Shown here one piece after another: positions 1-6,581 of a stretch of DNA of 7,792 nucleotides. Source of the DNA: Negativicutes bacterium UBA1444 (lineage in GTDB: Bacteria > Bacillota > Negativicutes > UBA1444); the NCBI GenBank assembly GCA_002329525.1, contig DCTI01000043.1:1-7792 (forward strand). The letters are read 5' to 3'. Position 1 is the first letter of the stretch, and the number at the start of each line of letters is the position of its first letter. The position numbers were made by a program, and so were the translations under genes. Under the pieces are notes generated by a model. The model was given only the letters and a program-made list of their open reading frames with translations, was not told the origin of the DNA and did not search any database.

Positions 1-223
<223 letters not shown>

Positions 224-231
224 CGGTGTAT

Positions 232-260
232 ATTTTACCACACGGAAACGGCAACGGCAA
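232..260 (-). promoter_or_regulatory. Sigma-A-type promoter for rpsB
   Basis: On the minus strand a TTGCCG -35 element (255-260) and a TAAAAT -10 element (232-237) are separated by exactly 17 bp. The site sits between the stop of the SwrB-like gene (272) and the rpsB start (122), leaving an untranslated leader of about 100 bases. The -35 hexamer is part of a tandem hexamer run (TTGCCG, TTGCCG, TTTCCG; 243-260), and only the outermost copy is correctly spaced. A dedicated promoter here would uncouple rpsB-tsf expression from the motility operon. Confidence 0.65.
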
Positions 261-271
261 GGGTCGTTCGA

Positions 272-994
272 TCAAGTCGCCGTCTTTTTCCGCAGTTTCA
301 GCAATAACATGACTTCACCCTTGCCAATTCCCATCGTTTGGGCTATGTCCGTTACGGAACGGCCCTGCTCAGCCATTTCCAAAATCGCCGCCCGCTTGTC
401 GGTCGCCGGTGCGGTTTGGGCATCGGGCAATTCTTTCCGGGAACCGGCAATCGCCGGCCGGGTCAATTTGGGTCGCGGAGTCGGCCGAAAGTTCGGCCCG
501 GATCTTTCTTCCACCGCAACCGGATTATCCGGTTGCGGCAGGGTTGCCGGATTTTCGGGCACAGTTGGCGTGGTCGCAACCGGTGCGGTAATCGGGGCGG
601 CAACCGCCGCCGTCGCGGCCTGATTCCGCAACAAATCCTGCTGCCGCCGCTGAAATTCCGTCTCCAGCAACTGACGCTGCGACTGCAGCCAGGATACGAG
701 TTGCTGCTGTTGCTGTTCTAGGTGCAATTGCGCCAATTGCTGCTGTTTGGTCTGTTGCGCTAAAATTGTACTCCGCCGGTCAATTTCCGCCAGCAAAATT
801 TCCATCTGGGCGATCTTGCCGTCCAGGCGATCCACGGCCGTATCCGCAGTCAACAGGATCTGCTCCTGCATCTGTTCCACCGGACCGGACAAATTACCGG
901 AAACACGTTGCACAATATTTGAGCGGCGGGCAGCGATCCAGACTACAAAACCGGCAACAGCCAACGCAATAACGGTTAGCGTGACAGTCAGCAT
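272..994 (-). CDS. SwrB/DUF6115-like membrane-anchored coiled-coil protein
   Basis: A 240-residue protein with three parts. Residues about 3-22 form a hydrophobic membrane anchor (LTVTLTVIALAVAGFVVWIA). Residues about 40-125 are a long Gln/Leu-rich coiled coil. After a Pro/Ala-rich linker (about 126-195), the last ~42 residues form a helix-turn-helix-like module containing SVTDIAQTMGIGKGEVMLLL. This C-terminal module and the layout resemble B. subtilis SwrB (YlxL) and DUF6115 proteins, which are encoded between sigD and rpsB; SwrB is known to promote assembly of the flagellar C-ring and activation of the export apparatus. The ATG at 994 is chosen because GGAGGA lies just upstream; an in-frame ATG at 1009 overlaps the preceding gene's stop (ATGA) but lacks a good ribosome site. 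It is longer than B. subtilis SwrB, mainly in the coil and linker. Homology is by motif and position, so the family call is moderately sure. Confidence 0.75.
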   Translation of the reverse strand: MLTVTLTVIALAVAGFVVWIAARRSNIVQRVSGNLSGPVEQMQEQILLTADTAVDRLDGKIAQMEILLAEIDRRSTILAQQTKQQQLAQLHLEQQQQQLVSWLQSQRQLLETEFQRRQQDLLRNQAATAAVAAPITAPVATTPTVPENPATLPQPDNPVAVEERSGPNFRPTPRPKLTRPAIAGSRKELPDAQTAPATDKRAAILEMAEQGRSVTDIAQTMGIGKGEVMLLLKLRKKTAT

Positions 995-1005
995 ATTTCC
1001 TCCGT

Positions 1006-1347
1006 TCATGTCTTGATATCAATCCTGTGGCCCAACACCGGATCCGGCGCGATGGCCGATTGGACCGTCTCCGGTTCGGAGTCCGTCGGCTCCGCAGATG
1101 GCCGACCATTCCGCCGGCGGCGCTGTTTCTTGTTCTCGCGTTCCAAATCTTCCAGGCCAACTCTACCCTCATGCTGCGACGATAGCATGTTTTGCACCTG
1201 GTGCTGCTGAGTTTCCACCGTTTGTTTCAACCGTGAGGAAACATCCTGCTGTTGCGCAGACGCTTGCTGGTCATTGACCGATGCCATTTTGGCAACATCG
1301 ATGGTTCGGGGAATCAATACCTGAAGATCCACCGGTCGAATGTTCAT
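1006..1347 (-). CDS. Small hydrophilic protein of unknown function in motility operon
   Basis: A 113-residue protein I cannot assign to a named function. It starts MNIRPVDLQVLIPRTIDVAK, continues into a Gln/Ser/Val-rich, probably helical middle (about 25-58), then a strongly basic patch (KKQRRRRNGR, about 73-82) and an acidic, Pro-containing tail ending near GHRIDIKT. No signal peptide or membrane segment is seen, so a cytoplasmic location is likely. The ATG at 1347 is preceded by AGGGTGA at about 6 bases. It lies 37 bp after fapA, and its TGA falls just before the start of the SwrB-like gene (11 bp gap), so all three are probably co-transcribed. Position between DUF342 and the SwrB-like gene suggests a motility-related role, but that is inference. 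Confidence 0.72.
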   Translation of the reverse strand: MNIRPVDLQVLIPRTIDVAKMASVNDQQASAQQQDVSSRLKQTVETQQHQVQNMLSSQHEGRVGLEDLERENKKQRRRRNGRPSAEPTDSEPETVQSAIAPDPVLGHRIDIKT

Positions 1348-1384
1348 CCACTTTCACCCTGCCTATTGCCCATCAGGCCCCAGA

Positions 1385-2968
1385 TTATCGGAACGGACGG
1401 AATTTGATTTCCCCGGCATCGGCATAAAATGTCACAAACCGAAGTTCTTCCTGAATCGGTTTGATTAAAGAACCAATGGTAATTTTCACGCCTGGATACA
1501 CCGTGTCGGAAATTTTAACCTGTCCGCTTTTCAGTTCTTCATATGCCGTCTCTAATTCCGCCAATCGTTTGCGCATGGTCTCCACCTGCCCCAAAGTGGT
1601 GAATTGCGCCCGGGTGATTTTCAACAGCAGCTCTTTTTTCTCGGGTGGCAGTTGATTTTGATCCATCGACCGCAAGGTAAACAAACCTTTTTGGATTTGA
1701 TCGAGGCTTGCTTCCATGGCTTTCAGTTCCTTGCGCAGATTTAGATATTCTTCGCGAAGTTTCGGATTGACGCCCGCCTGTAATTCAGTCGGCATCGTCG
1801 AGGCGTTTCCGGCCGATTTGGCGACAATTTCATCGCCGGCGGAAACAACTCCGCCAACAATCTGTCCCCGTCGCCCTTCAACACGCACCTTTTTGCCGGC
1901 ACTCAGCTGACTATGCAGAACCACGTCCTGCACCAAAATATCCTGATCCGCAACGATTTTGGCGTTTTCCACAAACTTTGCGGAAACCGTGTCCATCGCC
2001 GTGATTACCGCTTTGTTCAGGCCAATAATTCCCTGTCGGACCGTCACGTTGGCGCCTTCCACCGATCCGCCGCTGACCATGCCGGCAATATCGACATTAC
2101 CGCCGGCTTTCACCGAAAATCCCTCGGAAACCGAGCCCTTAATCATGACATCGCCGGCAAAATGAATGTTCCCCGTGGAAAGATCAACATCACCTTTGAT
2201 TTGCAGAACCGGCGATATCGAAAGCTTACCGCCGGCAACGACCAGGTTGCCGCTGGCGGCGGCGACCAGCTTAACATCGTCAACAACGTGAATGTTGGCC
2301 CCGGGATGCAAAACAATATCTTTTCCCGGTTTTGCCGGAATCGGATTGCCACAGACATCCATGCCGGCAACACCAGGAGTAGCCGGAATCTTTTCCGCCA
2401 AAACCTGGCCCTTTTCAATATTAATATACAGGCCGAGATCTTTAAAATCCACGCCACCGCCGTGAAGTTCAGCCGGTTTTCCCCGCTGCGACAAATCGAC
2501 CAAGTACTTCACTTGGGCTTCCACGCCGTTTTCCGGCGCTTTCCCTTTGGCACAAAGCACTCGTTGGTTGCTTTGACGCAAAGCGCCAGCAACCGCCTCC
2601 GCCAAAACCCCATAGAGCACGCCAGCCTGTTCGACTCGCTTCGCGACAAGTTCCGGGCTGGGTTTTGCGGCATCACCGGAGGTGTCAATCTGCAAAAAAG
2701 CTTCCATCCGGTCGCGGGATACAATGACACTAATTTCCGCATCGCGTTTTTTTTGCGGCGCCTCGGCGATTTTGACGGGTGATCCATTCGGATTCCGCAC
2801 AGCTTCTTCCACGGACAAGCGATTATACTCTAGCACCTGTTGGCTGTGCAAGGCATCCAAAACCTGACCGACGGAAACGGGCGGGCTGCCGGCCGGCGTC
2901 GGATTCACCGTCAAGAACACTCCTTCATCATTCGTCTGAACGAAAAAGCATTCCACATTGGATTCCAT
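1385..2968 (-). CDS. fapA: FapA/DUF342 family protein
   Basis: A 527-residue, full-length DUF342 (FapA) protein. The N-terminal third (about 1-170) is a mixed domain typical of the family. Residues about 175-225 carry the conserved block with DLGLYINIEKGQVLAEKIP, PGVAGMDVCGNPIP and AKPGKD. Residues about 230-395 are Gly/Val-rich short repeats (GDVDLSTGNIHFAGDVMIKG, GGNVDIAGMVSGGSVEGANV) consistent with a right-handed beta-helix. Residues about 404-480 form a coiled coil, followed by a short beta-rich tail ending FRPFR. The family is linked to polar flagellar control in Vibrio (FapA) and is often found beside sigD in Clostridia; its biochemical role in Bacillota is not settled. The ATG at 2968 has an AAAGGAAG ribosome site 7 bases upstream. 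It starts 26 bp after the chimeric sigma gene and shows no damage. Confidence 0.88.
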   Translation of the reverse strand: MESNVECFFVQTNDEGVFLTVNPTPAGSPPVSVGQVLDALHSQQVLEYNRLSVEEAVRNPNGSPVKIAEAPQKKRDAEISVIVSRDRMEAFLQIDTSGDAAKPSPELVAKRVEQAGVLYGVLAEAVAGALRQSNQRVLCAKGKAPENGVEAQVKYLVDLSQRGKPAELHGGGVDFKDLGLYINIEKGQVLAEKIPATPGVAGMDVCGNPIPAKPGKDIVLHPGANIHVVDDVKLVAAASGNLVVAGGKLSISPVLQIKGDVDLSTGNIHFAGDVMIKGSVSEGFSVKAGGNVDIAGMVSGGSVEGANVTVRQGIIGLNKAVITAMDTVSAKFVENAKIVADQDILVQDVVLHSQLSAGKKVRVEGRRGQIVGGVVSAGDEIVAKSAGNASTMPTELQAGVNPKLREEYLNLRKELKAMEASLDQIQKGLFTLRSMDQNQLPPEKKELLLKITRAQFTTLGQVETMRKRLAELETAYEELKSGQVKISDTVYPGVKITIGSLIKPIQEELRFVTFYADAGEIKFRPFR

Positions 2969-2994
2969 TGCACCGCTTCCTTTCTGGCCAAATT

Positions 2995-3630
2995 TTACAA
3001 CAGGCTGGACTTGATCCGGGCCAATGCGCCGCGAAGGCGGAAAACAGCCTTAGTATGCAGCTGCGATATTCGGGCTTCCGACAATTTCAGGATCAGACTG
3101 ATTTCCTTTAACGTCATTCCCTCATAATAGTAGAGAGAAACAACGATTCTTTCCTTTTCCGGCAATTTGTTAATAGATTGAACCAACGTATTTTTCACTT
3201 CACCGATCTCGGCCTGCTCGCTGGGACTTTCGGCCGAATCCGCCAATGTATCGCTGTGCGTATAGTCTTCCAGCGGCATCACCGTCGTTGCCTGCAGCTG
3301 CCCGATAAATTGATTGAATTCCTGCTGACTCATGTTCATGGCGGCGGCAATTTCGTCATCGTTGGCGGAACGACCGAGTTGCTGCTCCAACTCCGCCATA
3401 ACCTGCGTATAGTTGCGAGCCTTCTGGCGAACGGAAACCGGAATCCAATCCTGCGCCCGAATCGCGTCCAGAATAGCGCCCCGGATTCTGACCACGGCAT
3501 AGGTTTCAAATTTAAAGCCCCGTTGCGGATCAAATAAATGTTTCAAAATCTGGGCAGAAACATTGGGACCCAAGGTAATCAGCAATACCGCCGCTTTTTG
3601 TTTGGGAGTCATTTCCGCTGCTTGCGCCAT
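2995..3630 (-). CDS. In-frame chimera: FliG N-terminus fused to C-terminal SigD/FliA sigma factor
   Basis: A 211-residue frame made from two genes. Residues 1-32 (EMTPKQKAAVLLITLGPNVS then AQILKHL) are the start of FliG, the rotor/switch protein that sits on FliF. From residue 33 (FDPQRGFKFETYAVVRIRGA) to the end it is the motility sigma factor SigD/FliA: the end of region 2.3 and region 2.4, region 3 (about 55-90), and region 4 with KLPEKERIVVSLYYYEGMTL and its helix-turn-helix (LKEISLILKLSEARISQLHT). Compared with B. subtilis SigD, about the first 70 residues are missing, including regions 2.1-2.2, which contact RNA polymerase. About 300 residues of FliG are also missing. Start and ribosome site (AAGAGGTG) are those of fliG, 17 bp after fliF; the stop is that of sigD. 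In relatives, most of the fla/che operon lies between these two points. The product is unlikely to work as FliG or as a normal sigma factor. It may be a real deletion fusion or an assembly join. Confidence 0.85.
   Translation of the reverse strand: MAQAAEMTPKQKAAVLLITLGPNVSAQILKHLFDPQRGFKFETYAVVRIRGAILDAIRAQDWIPVSVRQKARNYTQVMAELEQQLGRSANDDEIAAAMNMSQQEFNQFIGQLQATTVMPLEDYTHSDTLADSAESPSEQAEIGEVKNTLVQSINKLPEKERIVVSLYYYEGMTLKEISLILKLSEARISQLHTKAVFRLRGALARIKSSLL
3530..3540 (-). other. Deletion or assembly junction between fliG and sigD
   Basis: Reading the minus strand, the FliG-like codons end at about 3535 (…ILKHL) and the SigD-like codons begin at about 3534 (FDPQRG…). The two proteins are recognisable right up to the junction, with no inserted bases, no insertion sequence and no stop codon. 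The exact breakpoint may be displaced by a few bases because shared bases at the two ends (for example a common TTTGAT) cannot be recognised without the parental sequences. Confidence 0.75.
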
Positions 3631-3647
3631 TCAGACACCTCTTGAAA

Positions 3648-5243
3648 TCAATCTTCCGCCAACCATGTTTTCAACAGTAGGGCGACTTCTTCCGGTTTGG
3701 CCTTTGCCAACGTTTCCAAAGCTTCCTGCTCAGCATTACGTGCCTTTTCTTCCGGCGTCAATTCCCGTATCGTCGCAATGGCTGCTTCGCTGGCCTTTTC
3801 CAGTTCCTTTCCCTTCTCGGCTTCCGCCGCTTCCTGTTCGGCGAGCTCGGCTTCCATATTCAAAACTTCGATTTCCTCTTCCCGGCGCCGTTTCAAAATC
3901 CAGAAGCCGATCATGGCGACCAGAAGCAAAGCGCCGACCCCAAAACCGATCTTGGTCCACTGATCACGCTGCTGAGCCTGTTCCTGATCCTGTTCTTCCT
4001 TGCGGATTTTTTCGGCAACTTCCGTGCTGAACGGCACAACTTCCACGGAAATGACATCGCCACGGGCCGGATTGATCCCCGCCGCAGAAGCAACAGCCTT
4101 GGCGACACTCTCCTGCTGGGCCTTGCTGATACTGGCATCGATCAGGACACCGACGGAAATGCGCTTGATTCCCCCGGGAGCAACGATAGTTTTCTCCTTG
4201 GTTTCATTTACTTCATAGTTGCGGGTGGCTTCTTTCTTTTCTTGGGTGGAAGTGGACTGCGCATTATTCCCGCCGGTGACATAGCCCGGAATATTGGACG
4301 TTGTTCCAGGCGGTCCGCTTGTAGGCGGCGGATTGGTCCCCTTGAACGATTCATTTTTTTCCTGACTGCTCCGCAGGATCCCTTTGTCGTCCACAACGGG
4401 TTCAAAGGTCTGCTTGTCCACCGTTTTTTGATCAAAACTTAGTTCCAGGCTAACCCGGACCGCTGCCTTATTGGGACCGAGTACCTGCTCCAGCAGGGAT
4501 TCCAATGCCCGTTGCATTTCGTCCTGCTTTTTCCGGGTCAGTTCGACCTGCTTGATATTGACAGTGGCGTCCAATCCTAGCGGATCGGCCTTCACATTCA
4601 AGATTCTGGCAAAATTATCCACAACCGTAATGTTATCGGCGCTTAAACCACGGATGCTGTGTGCGGCTAAATTCACTATCCCTTTGACCTGTTCCGGCGA
4701 CAAATTGGCTTTCGGTTTCAATTTTATCATGATGGAGGCTGTGGCCGGTTTTTCATTTTTTTTGTAGAGGCTGTCTTCCGGCAGCACAATATGCACCCGG
4801 GCCTTCTCCACTTCGGCCATGCCTTCAATAGTGCGCGTCAATTCTCCCTGCAGTGCTTGTAGATATTTTACCCGATTCTGAAACTCAGTGGTCCCGAATT
4901 TGCTTTCGTCGAACAGTTCAAACCCCTTGTTGCCGCGCGGCAATCCTTGGCGCGCCAATTCCAGACGGGTTTTGTAGACATCCTTCTCCGCAACGCCGAT
5001 GGCCGTGCCGTTCCCCATAATCTCATACGGCACCTTCAGTTCCTGCAATTTGGCGACCACATCACCGGCATCCTTGCTTTCCATGTCCGTAAACAAGGGA
5101 ACGAACTTTGGTTTGCTGCCCGCCCAGTAACTGGTGCCAAGCACCGCAATAAACAGAAGCAACGCGGAACCCAACATGATCCAGCGTTGTCTTGGTGTAA
5201 ACCGATCCCATAATTTTTTTAGCTGCTCGCGCAGTTCCGCCAT
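3648..5243 (-). CDS. fliF: Flagellar MS-ring protein FliF
   Basis: A 531-residue protein that forms the MS ring in the cytoplasmic membrane, the base on which the rod, export gate and FliG rotor are built. Two membrane segments bracket the periplasmic part: about 20-41 (WIMLGSALLLFIAVLGTSYW) and about 432-450 (IGFGVGALLLVAMIGFWIL). Between them are the ring-building motifs, for example ELARQGLPRGNKGFELFDES, GELTRTIEGMAEVEKARVHI and PATASIMIKLKPKANLSPEQ, and a low-complexity Pro/Gly/Ser/Thr loop. The cytoplasmic tail ends KPEEVALLLKTWLAED, the conserved FliG-binding peptide. Length matches the family (B. subtilis about 536). The ATG at 5243 has a GTGAGGT ribosome site, 20 bp after fliE. The gene looks fully intact, although its partner FliG is truncated immediately downstream. 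Confidence 0.97.
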   Translation of the reverse strand: MAELREQLKKLWDRFTPRQRWIMLGSALLLFIAVLGTSYWAGSKPKFVPLFTDMESKDAGDVVAKLQELKVPYEIMGNGTAIGVAEKDVYKTRLELARQGLPRGNKGFELFDESKFGTTEFQNRVKYLQALQGELTRTIEGMAEVEKARVHIVLPEDSLYKKNEKPATASIMIKLKPKANLSPEQVKGIVNLAAHSIRGLSADNITVVDNFARILNVKADPLGLDATVNIKQVELTRKKQDEMQRALESLLEQVLGPNKAAVRVSLELSFDQKTVDKQTFEPVVDDKGILRSSQEKNESFKGTNPPPTSGPPGTTSNIPGYVTGGNNAQSTSTQEKKEATRNYEVNETKEKTIVAPGGIKRISVGVLIDASISKAQQESVAKAVASAAGINPARGDVISVEVVPFSTEVAEKIRKEEQDQEQAQQRDQWTKIGFGVGALLLVAMIGFWILKRRREEEIEVLNMEAELAEQEAAEAEKGKELEKASEAAIATIRELTPEEKARNAEQEALETLAKAKPEEVALLLKTWLAED

Positions 5244-5263
5244 TCTATTTTACCTCACCGACA

Positions 5264-5563
5264 TCAGACTGACATTCTCATCATTTCCTGATACGATTCC
5301 AGCATTTTATTTCGCACCTGGATTGTCAGCTGGAGAGCAACCGCAGCTTTTTCCGCGGCAATAACCACGTCAGAGATATCCTCGATTTTGCCGGTCGCCA
5401 GATCGGTCGACGCCTGCTCCGCCTTTTTCTGCAAATCGTTGACATTCTCCAGCGCCTCCGAGAGGAACTGGCCAAAAGATTTTTCCGGAGTCGCGGTTGT
5501 CTTTGCGGCTCCGCCGCTGGGCATCATGGTCAGCTTGGCCGTTCCTATCGTTTCGACAGGCAT
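5264..5563 (-). CDS. fliE: Flagellar hook-basal body complex protein FliE
   Basis: A 99-residue protein that joins the MS ring to the proximal rod and is among the first exported flagellar substrates. After a variable N-terminus, residues about 28-99 carry the family core: SFGQFLSEALENVNDLQKKA, then the ASTDLATGKIEDISDVVIAA block, and the C-terminal AVALQLTIQVRNKMLESYQEMMRMSV, which is diagnostic of FliE. There is no signal peptide, as expected for a type III export substrate. The ATG at 5563 follows an AAGAAGGTG ribosome site. It sits 24 bp after flgC and 20 bp before fliF in the conserved flgB-flgC-fliE-fliF order. Length is normal (about 100-106). Confidence 0.96.
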   Translation of the reverse strand: MPVETIGTAKLTMMPSGGAAKTTATPEKSFGQFLSEALENVNDLQKKAEQASTDLATGKIEDISDVVIAAEKAAVALQLTIQVRNKMLESYQEMMRMSV

Positions 5564-5587
5564 ATCGTCACCTTCTTTACGCCAAAG

Positions 5588-6022
5588 TTATTTGCCGATT
5601 TCCAAAGCTTTCAGCATCATGCTTTTCGCAACATTCACCGAAGTTACGTTCGCCTCATACGCGCGCGACGCCGTCATCATGTCAACCATTTCGGTAACAA
5701 TATTGATATTCGGCATTTGCACATAACCATTCGCATCGGCATCCGGATGTCCCGGTTCATAGACCATTCGCAACGGCGCATCATCTTTCTTGATGGTGGA
5801 TACTCTCACTCCGTTCAATTGCAACTGACCGGCCATGATATTGGCGAAGGATGACGCATCTCCCTGCCGAGACTCGAAGACCACAAATTGCCGTCGATAA
5901 GGTCCGCCTTCCACGGTCCGGGTCGTATTGACATTGGCAATGTTGTTGGAAATCACATCCAGCCGTAACCGTTCCGCCGTCATTCCCGAGGCGGCCACAT
6001 CAATTGCGCCAAAAATGCTCAT
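5588..6022 (-). CDS. flgC: Flagellar proximal rod protein FlgC
   Basis: A 144-residue proximal rod protein. The N-terminal helix (MSIFGAIDVAASGMTAERLR) and the LDVISNNIANVNTTRT rod signature are typical, as is the C-terminal MVDMMTASRAYEANVTSVNVAKSMMLKAL helix in two parts. The middle holds GGPYRRQFVVFE and the conserved YEPGHPDADANGYVQMPNIN block. The start is set at 6022 rather than the ATG at 6028: the second ATG aligns with known FlgC N-termini and lies 9 bases after GGGAGG (6032-6037), while the first is only 3 bases away. The earlier ATG overlaps the flgB stop by one base, so the two genes are translationally linked in either case. Confidence 0.95.
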   Translation of the reverse strand: MSIFGAIDVAASGMTAERLRLDVISNNIANVNTTRTVEGGPYRRQFVVFESRQGDASSFANIMAGQLQLNGVRVSTIKKDDAPLRMVYEPGHPDADANGYVQMPNINIVTEMVDMMTASRAYEANVTSVNVAKSMMLKALEIGK

Positions 6023-6027
6023 TGCCA

Positions 6028-6459
6028 TCAGCCTCCCTTGATCGCCGACTTAATGTTGGTATAGTATCCGCCGATTCTCTGCGCGACGGTGTTATAAAAA
6101 ATATTGTTCTTGGTCATCGCCGCCATCTCGGCATCGATATCGACGTTATTTCCATCAGTCCGCAGCGACGTATCGTTCATCGTACGGATCGATAGCGAAG
6201 CCGGCGCCTCCGCGGTCGGCAACAAATGTTTCGGGTGAGTTCGTGTCATACCCGCTGCGCTCGCCGGGCTGCTTGTGTCGGCGGCGACGGCGGCGGCCAG
6301 TTCCGATTCAAAGGATACTTCCATGCGCTTATATCCCGGCGTATTAACATTGGCAACATTATTGCTGATCACCTTATGCCGCAGGGACGACCCTTTAAGT
6401 GCTTTTTCCAACAAATTAATCGGCGCTGAATCAAAAATTCGGTCAAACACCCTGGTCAT
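6028..6459 (-). CDS. flgB: Flagellar proximal rod protein FlgB
   Basis: A 143-residue proximal rod protein and first gene of the flagellar operon. The N-terminus has NLLEKALKGSSLRHKVISNN followed by VANVNTPGYKRMEVSFE, the classic FlgB/rod signature. The C-terminal half has DGNNVDIDAEMAAMTKNNIF and YNTVAQRIGGYYTNIKSAIKGG, the conserved terminal helix. The middle is Ala/Ser/Thr-rich and variable, as in the family. The ATG at 6459 (MTRVFDRIFD) is chosen because AAAGGAGG lies directly upstream; a TTG start at 6474 would place the ribosome site inside the gene and is rejected. Transcription probably begins at the promoter at 6490-6517. Confidence 0.95.
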   Translation of the reverse strand: MTRVFDRIFDSAPINLLEKALKGSSLRHKVISNNVANVNTPGYKRMEVSFESELAAAVAADTSSPASAAGMTRTHPKHLLPTAEAPASLSIRTMNDTSLRTDGNNVDIDAEMAAMTKNNIFYNTVAQRIGGYYTNIKSAIKGG

Positions 6460-6460
6460 T

Positions 6461-6470
6461 CCCCTCCTTT
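6461..6470 (-). promoter_or_regulatory. Strong ribosome binding site that fixes the flgB start
   Basis: The minus strand reads AAAGGAGGGG directly before the ATG at 6459. It overlaps codons of an upstream in-frame TTG at 6474, which rules out that longer start. Confidence 0.75.
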
Positions 6471-6474
6471 GCAA

Positions 6475-6496
6475 TGCATTATAAGGTGCATTATAA
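6475..6496 (-). repeat. 10-bp direct repeat carrying two TATAAT boxes
   Basis: On the plus strand TGCATTATAA occurs at 6475-6484 and again at 6487-6496, separated by GG (12-bp period). Read on the minus strand, each copy carries a TATAAT. The upstream copy forms the -10 box of the predicted flgB promoter; the downstream copy falls in the predicted start-point region and has no matching -35 at the right distance. It may be a local duplication or a binding site of a regulator on one face of the helix. Confidence 0.6.
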
Positions 6497-6517
6497 CATA
6501 ATGTTTATTATATTCAA
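6490..6517 (-). promoter_or_regulatory. Sigma-A-type promoter for the flgB operon
   Basis: The minus strand has TTGAAT (6512-6517) as -35 and a perfect TATAAT (6490-6495) as -10, with a 16-bp spacer. The predicted transcript starts about 20-25 bases before the flgB ATG. No SigD-type element (TAAA with GCCGATAT) was seen, which fits a housekeeping-sigma promoter for the early rod/MS-ring operon, as in B. subtilis fla/che. Confidence 0.65.
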
Positions 6518-6525
6518 CAAAGATC

Positions 6526-6573
6526 AAAAAAATCCTGTCGATGGGAAGGAAACCACCCGCCAGGGTGGTTTCC
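6526..6573 (-). terminator. Hairpin after codY, possible weak terminator
   Basis: A perfect 11-bp stem (GGAAACCACCC / GGGTGGTTTCC) with a 4-base loop occupies 6548-6573, eight bases after the codY stop. On the codY transcript a run of seven T follows only about 15 bases after the stem (6526-6532), so it is not a textbook intrinsic terminator. It may act as a partial terminator or as a 3' stabilising structure between codY and flgB. Confidence 0.55.
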
Positions 6574-6581
6574 AAGAATCC

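Noticed and set aside
995..1009. ATG at 1009 as start of the SwrB-like gene
   Set aside because: It overlaps the previous stop but has no upstream ribosome site; the ATG at 994 has GGAGGA immediately before it. Coupled initiation at 1009 cannot be excluded.
1913..2782. A long plus-strand open frame (289 codons) opposite fapA
   Set aside because: It lies wholly antisense to an intact DUF342 gene, has no ribosome site or recognisable domain, and its His/Asn/Arg-rich composition is what the complement of fapA codons gives.
2995..3630. Reading the chimera as a normal SigD with a divergent N-terminus
   Set aside because: The first 32 residues match FliG, not any sigma region, and they sit exactly where fliG should start, right after fliF.
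6460..6474. TTG start at 6474 for flgB
   Set aside because: It would encode the ribosome site itself as Gln-Arg-Arg-Gly; the ATG at 6459 matches the family start.
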